Assembly: GCA_963664625.1 (NCBI GenBank)
Contig: OY761541.1
Coordinates: 2,108,001-2,172,000, forward strand
Direction: 5' to 3'
DNA: 64,000 bases
Source: CBDCFV01 sp963664625
Lineage (GTDB): Bacteria > Chloroflexota > Dehalococcoidia > Lucifugimonadales > UBA3495
Shown here: positions 60,077 to 64,000 of the stretch, in pieces
Layout of the letters: each line of letters begins with the position of its first letter
How positions within the stretch are numbered: position 1 is the first letter of the stretch
The notes under the pieces: model-generated
Told to the model about the DNA's origin: nothing
Seen by the model: only the letters and a program-made list of their open reading frames with translations
Database searches by the model: none
Made by a program: the position numbers and the translations under genes

Positions 60077-61471
60077 CTACTCCCCATCTTGGATCAAGTC
60101 AGACTGCCGGGAACGCAGGAAACGCTCCATCAATTCCGCGTAACGTTTCCGCTGGTCTTCCAGCAGTCCGGCCTTGGACAGGAGCTCCTCGTTTACTTTG
60201 CGGCGCAATTCGTTCAACTCGGACTCTTCCTCCAGCGTTAGCGTCTCCTTTTCCCGAAGCTGCCTCAGCCGGTTGGCCCGGTCAACCGTAAGCTGGTCGG
60301 TAGGCTCATCGACCCCCATCATCGTCCGCAGAATTTCGTCCGCCGTCCAGCCGATAACGTCGCGCTCGTTGGTGGAGGCCGTAACCACTCCATTGGCGTC
60401 CCGGTTGAGCAGGTGCACCTGCCCGGCTTTCAGACCGGCCACCATGAATGGCGAGTGGGTGGTGGCGAATATCTGCAACCCGGGAAAATGCTCCAGCAAC
60501 GCCGGGATAACCCGCCGCTGCCAGGTTGGGTGCAGGTGGTTTTCTATCTCGTCAATCAGCAGAATTGCGGGCTTTTTCTCCCAACCTTCCTCGAATTTGT
60601 AATGATGGACCATCTTGAGCGCAAGCCACCGTATCCAGAGCAATGTCCCTTCCGTTCCTGAGCTAAGATGGCCAAGATATATTGGAACGGAGTCCGCGTC
60701 TTCGGTATAAGCCGAGTATGACGGTTGTTCATCATCGGGAAGGTAGTCGAAATTGCGAATATCGGTAGTATTTACTCCCATCAGGCGCAAGATTGGAATG
60801 TTATTGGGGTCTACGTGAGGGTGGGCGAACCAGTATCGTACATCCGGACCGTATATGTAATTGTGCGACGTTGAATCTCGAATTACTTCGTCGCAAATTC
60901 GCTTGCAGCAAGCATCCGCAAGCTCTATCGCGTCCATTAGGATGACTCGCCCCATCGTTCGGTCATCATCGATGTCGGGATGCCAAAGTTCCTCCCCCAA
61001 CAATTTGGAGGCGCACATTGTACGGGAGGCACTGAAAGGTCCATCCAATGCCTCGTCGGCCGTCTTACCAAAGGCGTCGGTATTCTCCTGATCAGATATA
61101 CCGGGCAATTCTTCACGGACGGAGCCAATATGGACCACCGGTGGGTCACCGATCGGTCGATACATTTCGTTAAACCAGTCTTCACTGGCTGATAGAAAAT
61201 TTGGCAGACCATAGCGTTCCGAATCTTCGTGGACGAGTCTATCGAATGCATCGTCATGGATCAGAGTCATTGGTCGGGGTTCGAATCCCCGTGAAACTGG
61301 TCTCTTGCTATTACTCTCCGGCCCAATGAGACGATCTGCCAGCATCGCCAGAATAGTGCTTTTCCCGGATGCGTTCGGCCCTACAAACAGGTTCACCCGT
61401 TCGTCAAACTTGAACGTGACTGGCTCCGTGAATGGTGGTACGCCGCCGAAACTCATCCTGACGAGATGCAT
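60077..61471 (-). CDS. ptuA: AAA ATPase, PtuA-like (Septu-type defence)
   Basis: A 464-residue ATPase of the OLD/RecF-like AAA_21 group: N-terminal Walker A LFVGPNASGKSTILAML, ABC-type signature region LGHLSSGTEGTLLWIR, Walker B ILLIDEIENHLHPTWQRR and D-loop/H-switch FATTHSPFMVAGL. The C-terminal coiled coil (TADEILRTMMGVD.., RLRQLREKETLTLEEESELN) is of the type that holds PtuB. ATG 61471 is set by GGAGGTGACCGAT; ATG 61486 is too early. Followed at 5 bp by the HNH gene. Confidence 0.85.
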   Translation of the reverse strand: MHLVRMSFGGVPPFTEPVTFKFDERVNLFVGPNASGKSTILAMLADRLIGPESNSKRPVSRGFEPRPMTLIHDDAFDRLVHEDSERYGLPNFLSASEDWFNEMYRPIGDPPVVHIGSVREELPGISDQENTDAFGKTADEALDGPFSASRTMCASKLLGEELWHPDIDDDRTMGRVILMDAIELADACCKRICDEVIRDSTSHNYIYGPDVRYWFAHPHVDPNNIPILRLMGVNTTDIRNFDYLPDDEQPSYSAYTEDADSVPIYLGHLSSGTEGTLLWIRWLALKMVHHYKFEEGWEKKPAILLIDEIENHLHPTWQRRVIPALLEHFPGLQIFATTHSPFMVAGLKAGQVHLLNRDANGVVTASTNERDVIGWTADEILRTMMGVDEPTDQLTVDRANRLRQLREKETLTLEEESELNELRRKVNEELLSKAGLLEDQRKRYAELMERFLRSRQSDLIQDGE

Positions 61472-61564
61472 ATCGGTCACCTCCATTTCTGAGTATACCA
61501 GTCCAAGAGCAGGGTTTTTTGGTTAGGCGTGGTGTGTGGCGGGCGGCGGTGCTAAACTGCTTGA

Positions 61565-61807
61565 ATGAAAGTGCGAATAGTAATTGAGGATGTTCCCGCG
61601 GAAATCCACGAAAGGCTTGTGCGCCGGGCTGAACTCCGGGGGAAGTCATTGCAGGAATTCCTGCTGGACGAGCTGGAAATGCTTGTGCCGTATCCCACTA
61701 TCAGTAACAAGGAGTGGGTGGAACAGGCACGCGCCCGCGTGAAGGCGAGCGGGAGCCGTGTTACTGCGGAAGATATATTGAATGCCCGTGACGCGGACAG
61801 AAAGTGA
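61565..61807 (+). CDS. FitA-like ribbon-helix-helix antitoxin without a toxin
   Basis: An 80-residue protein: VRIVIEDVPAEIHERLVRRA and LRGKSLQEFLLDELEML form the RHH pattern of FitA/VapB-type antitoxins, followed by a flexible tail (VEQARARVKASGSRV). A PIN-domain toxin would be expected downstream but only the oadB gene follows in the opposite direction, so it is an orphan. It is divergent from ptuAB. Confidence 0.75.
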   Translation: MKVRIVIEDVPAEIHERLVRRAELRGKSLQEFLLDELEMLVPYPTISNKEWVEQARARVKASGSRVTAEDILNARDADRK

Positions 61808-61857
61808 CGTCAGTCGCCGATGCTTCGGTGCAGACCACTTAGCCTTATTTTTCCCGC

Positions 61858-63006
61858 CTACCCCAATATCGAAATAAACACCCCGGCGACCACGGCGGAG
61901 CCGATGACGCCGGATACGTTGGGTCCCATGGCGTGGGGGAGAAGGAAGTTGTCCGGGTCCGTTTCCTGGCCGATGGTGTGAGAGATGCGGGCAGCCATGG
62001 GCACCGCGGACACCCCCGCCGAGCCGATGAGAGGGTTGACCTTGTCTTTCACGAACAGGTTCATCAGCTTGGCGAACAGGATTCCGCCGATGGTCCCGCA
62101 ACTGAAGGCCACCAAGCCCAGGCCCATAATGGCCAGCGTCGACAGGGCCAGCACACGGTCGGCGTTCCACTGCGCGCCGATGGTGATCATCAGGAATATG
62201 GTGGCGATGTTCAGTATCTCGTTGGACGCCGCGTTGCTGAGCCTGGGGACCACCCCGCTTTCGCCGAAGAGGTTGCCAATCATGAACATGGCGATGAGGG
62301 GGGCGGACGACGGCACCAGCAGGATGATTATGATCATCGCCCCCGCTGGAAATACCAGCTTCTCTACTTTCGACACCTCCCGCAGGGTCCTCATCTGAAT
62401 GGCCCGTTCTCGCCGGGTGGTGAGAAGGCGCATCAATGGGGGTTGGATGAAGACCACGCTGGCCATGTAGGAGTAGGCCACCACCGCCGTAATGCCCAGC
62501 AGGTCCGGCGCCAGCTTGGCGGAGGCGAAAATGGTGGTGGGGCCGTCGGCGCCGCCGATGATGCCGATGGCCCCGGCCTCTTTCAAGGAGAATAGGTCGG
62601 GCGTGGTGAAGAAGCCGAGAGCCAATGCCAGCCAGAAGGCGACGAAAATCCCCAACTGCGCCGCCGCGCCCAGCAGCATGGTCTTGGGATTGGCGATGAT
62701 GGGACCAAAGTCGGTCAACGCACCCAAGCCCAGGAAAATCAGCGGCGGAAGAATGTTCCAGAAAGACAGGGTGTAGTGAAAAACGATGCCGAAGAGTCCA
62801 GAGGCCTGCACCTCTCCCGAGGGGTCGAAGTCCGTCAACCCCGTCCCGGGCAGGTTGGTGAGGATAATGCCCAACCCCATCGGAAAGAGGACGTAGGGTT
62901 CGGCGCGCTTGATGATGGCTACGGCTATGAACCCGATCCCGACGAGGATTAGCAGCCCGTTACCCCAGTCAAGTTGGGCAAAGCCGGATTCTCTCAGAAA
63001 CTCCAC
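61858..63006 (-). CDS. oadB: Na+-pumping decarboxylase beta subunit (OadB/GcdB/MmdB family)
   Basis: A 382-residue membrane protein with GAIGIIGGADGPTTIF (the conserved Asp of the Na+ channel), SNAASNEILNIATIFLMITIGAQ and KVNPLIGSAGVSAVPMAAR. It couples decarboxylation of oxaloacetate, glutaconyl-CoA or methylmalonyl-CoA to Na+ export; which one depends on an alpha subunit that is not here. The start is GTG 63006. The gamma subunit gene lies 69 bp upstream. Confidence 0.93.
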   Translation of the reverse strand: MEFLRESGFAQLDWGNGLLILVGIGFIAVAIIKRAEPYVLFPMGLGIILTNLPGTGLTDFDPSGEVQASGLFGIVFHYTLSFWNILPPLIFLGLGALTDFGPIIANPKTMLLGAAAQLGIFVAFWLALALGFFTTPDLFSLKEAGAIGIIGGADGPTTIFASAKLAPDLLGITAVVAYSYMASVVFIQPPLMRLLTTRRERAIQMRTLREVSKVEKLVFPAGAMIIIILLVPSSAPLIAMFMIGNLFGESGVVPRLSNAASNEILNIATIFLMITIGAQWNADRVLALSTLAIMGLGLVAFSCGTIGGILFAKLMNLFVKDKVNPLIGSAGVSAVPMAARISHTIGQETDPDNFLLPHAMGPNVSGVIGSAVVAGVFISILG

Positions 63007-63075
63007 AGCAATGGTCTCATCTTCCCAGTCGCTCCGGTGGGGTACGCTCGAACCCCGCCGGATGGCACAGGGAAG

Positions 63076-63390
63076 TTAGCCGTCCCGCCTCCTCACTCCG
63101 CGAGACAAAAACGCCTCTAACCTGCCGTAGCTTTTCCAGTCGTCCATGTGCGGGCTCCCGGCAATCTCACTTGTGTCGGCGACCTCCGTAGCCGTCAACG
63201 GAACATGCGCCGGTATCTCGGAAGCCGTCTCGTTTGTCGCCGTTCCACTGGAGGCGCGGGCCCGCGCCTTGTTGCGGGTCAACCTGCTCAGGAGGGTAGT
63301 GAAACCGATGAGGAACGCCAGCACTATGAAGGCGGCAATTACTCCGCTATAGGTTATTTCCAATGCTCTGTTGAGATCGAATTCCAGCAT
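63076..63390 (-). CDS. Decarboxylase gamma subunit (OadG-like)
   Basis: A 104-residue protein with one N-terminal membrane helix (SGVIAAFIVLAFLIGFTTLL), then a basic stop-transfer region (RLTRNKARARA) and an acidic, flexible tail. This is the usual OadG form, which holds the complex together. The start is ATG 63390. It is co-oriented with oadB. Confidence 0.8.
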   Translation of the reverse strand: MLEFDLNRALEITYSGVIAAFIVLAFLIGFTTLLSRLTRNKARARASSGTATNETASEIPAHVPLTATEVADTSEIAGSPHMDDWKSYGRLEAFLSRGVRRRDG

Positions 63391-63558
63391 GTCCAACCGT
63401 CATTTGGGGAGGGTTCGTGGGTGCACAGCGGATTGTATCACAAGAAAAATGCCAAGGGCCTTATGTTATAATCGCGCCAAAGGGCGGCCCATTCCCGTCT
63501 AAGGGTTTCACCCCGTACTATCCGATATACAATTTCACGATAACTTGGAGGTTTAGCA

Positions 63559-64000
63559 ATGCAGCAACGCGGAAGACAAAGGATCGAAGCCGGTCCCATC
63601 ACCTTCATCGTTCAACATGAGCTTTGGGACGGCAACCTTCAGGACCACTCCGACCAGGGAGTCGCCATTCTGGCGACGGCCCAAGTCGATGGAAAAGATA
63701 CGACCGTGCTGCGCTTCAACTGTTTCGACATCGAAAAGAGCTACGTCTACGGCCCCGAAGGGAAGAACAAGCTGTTCCGGATGGACCCCACCGTGGACGG
63801 CAACCCCATAGGTTGGAGCGTAAAGCAAATCAAGAACAACCTGCCGGTGATGGTACGGGAAGCCGGTTATGACGAACTGGCCGACCGGATTGACACCGGC
63901 GCCGTGGCCCAAAGCGCGGCCGAGATTGATTCTACGGCCCGTGAGCTTTATGCCAGCGGCAGGAATACGGTCAAGCACAATCGCGGCACCGACGTATTCG
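63559..64000 (+). CDS. Unrecognised conserved-looking protein (3' truncated by the window)
   Basis: Starts at ATG 63559 with GGAGG (63547-63551) 7 bp upstream. The visible 147 codons have no stop: PITFIVQHELWDGNLQDHSD, ILATAQVDGKDTTVLRFNCF, SYVYGPEGKNKLFRMDPTVD and NNLPVMVREAGYDELADRID. The mixed strand/helix pattern with W and F positions looks like a real soluble protein. I do not recognise the family. Confidence 0.75.
   Translation, partial: MQQRGRQRIEAGPITFIVQHELWDGNLQDHSDQGVAILATAQVDGKDTTVLRFNCFDIEKSYVYGPEGKNKLFRMDPTVDGNPIGWSVKQIKNNLPVMVREAGYDELADRIDTGAVAQSAAEIDSTARELYASGRNTVKHNRGTDVF

Noticed and set aside
61265..61293. tRNA-like T-arm (GGGGTTCGAATCCCC)
   Set aside because: It lies inside the ptuA coding frame (SRGFEPRPM) and no acceptor or anticodon arms are near it.
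1..64000. CRISPR array
   Set aside because: The repeated hairpins are dispersed and not evenly spaced; no cas gene was seen.

Overview
The window is about 60% GC, gene-dense and bacterial. It carries bL9-DnaB-DnaD-like and helicase-loader genes, bS21 and a tRNA-Gly(CCC). It is rich in accessory catabolism: amidase, GMC oxidoreductase, HpaB-type flavin monooxygenase, several SDRs, MmgE/PrpD, DUF362, HpcH/HpaI aldolase and epoxide hydrolase. It also has MFS and EamA transporters and many dispersed hairpin repeats with the core GTCATTCCCGCG..CGGGAATCC. This mix suggests an environmental Chloroflexota (Dehalococcoidia/SAR202-like) genome. That placement is inference from gene content, not a phylogenetic result.

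Layout. 1-4.7 kb: a GAF sensor kinase and NarL-type regulator, then a non-coding zone with a Trp-rich micro-peptide and a structured RNA candidate between two matched 40-bp palindromic elements, then a receiver-only protein, a universal stress protein and small proteins. 4.9-9.7 kb: amidase plus AtzG/GatC-like subunit behind a Uma2 gene broken by an amber codon, a zinc-ribbon protein, two PaREP1/HEPN-like genes (one with an amber codon) and an HTH protein. 9.9-17.4 kb: nadX, three tandem EamA transporters, a GMC/HpaB operon and a RelE-type module. 17.4-22.1 kb: an ankyrin gene split by an IS3 element, an IS5 element and mqsRA. 22.2-26.2 kb: larE-larB-MFS and a NYN nuclease gene. 26.4-32.9 kb: MmgE/PrpD, then a lower-GC island with an N6-methylase, a half-size S subunit and a candidate nuclease, bracketed by a full SDR gene and a displaced copy of its 3' end.

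33-41 kb: deaminase, MFS, DUF362, SDR, a ThuA-like protein, a methyltransferase, a DUF5678-like/retropepsin pair and TenA. 41.8-45.7 kb: a replication operon (bL9, DnaB, DnaD-like, double-AAA+ loader). 45.7-52.5 kb: XRE regulator, CMD protein, DUF255 thioredoxin protein, epoxide hydrolase, a second NYN gene, alpha/beta hydrolase, tRNA-Gly, zinc ribbon and PaREP1-like protein. 52.6-57.5 kb: PAC2, MOSC, cysteine desulfurase, SDR and aldolase. 57.7-64 kb: two unrecognised genes, bS21, a PtuA/PtuB (Septu-type) defence pair, a lone antitoxin, Na+-pumping decarboxylase beta and gamma subunits and a truncated gene at the edge.

How parts work together. Accessory defence and conflict genes (R-M island, Septu-like pair, MqsRA, RelE module, HEPN-like and NYN proteins) are scattered among catabolic operons. 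Five genes carry a single in-frame stop or 1-nt indel, three of the indels next to G/C runs, so some of the apparent pseudogenes may be sequencing or assembly errors. The most novel-looking signals are the twin 40-bp elements around the Trp-rich peptide and structured RNA (2.0-2.7 kb), and the shared leader design (strong promoter, then a terminator hairpin directly before the ribosome binding site) of the two NYN nuclease genes.
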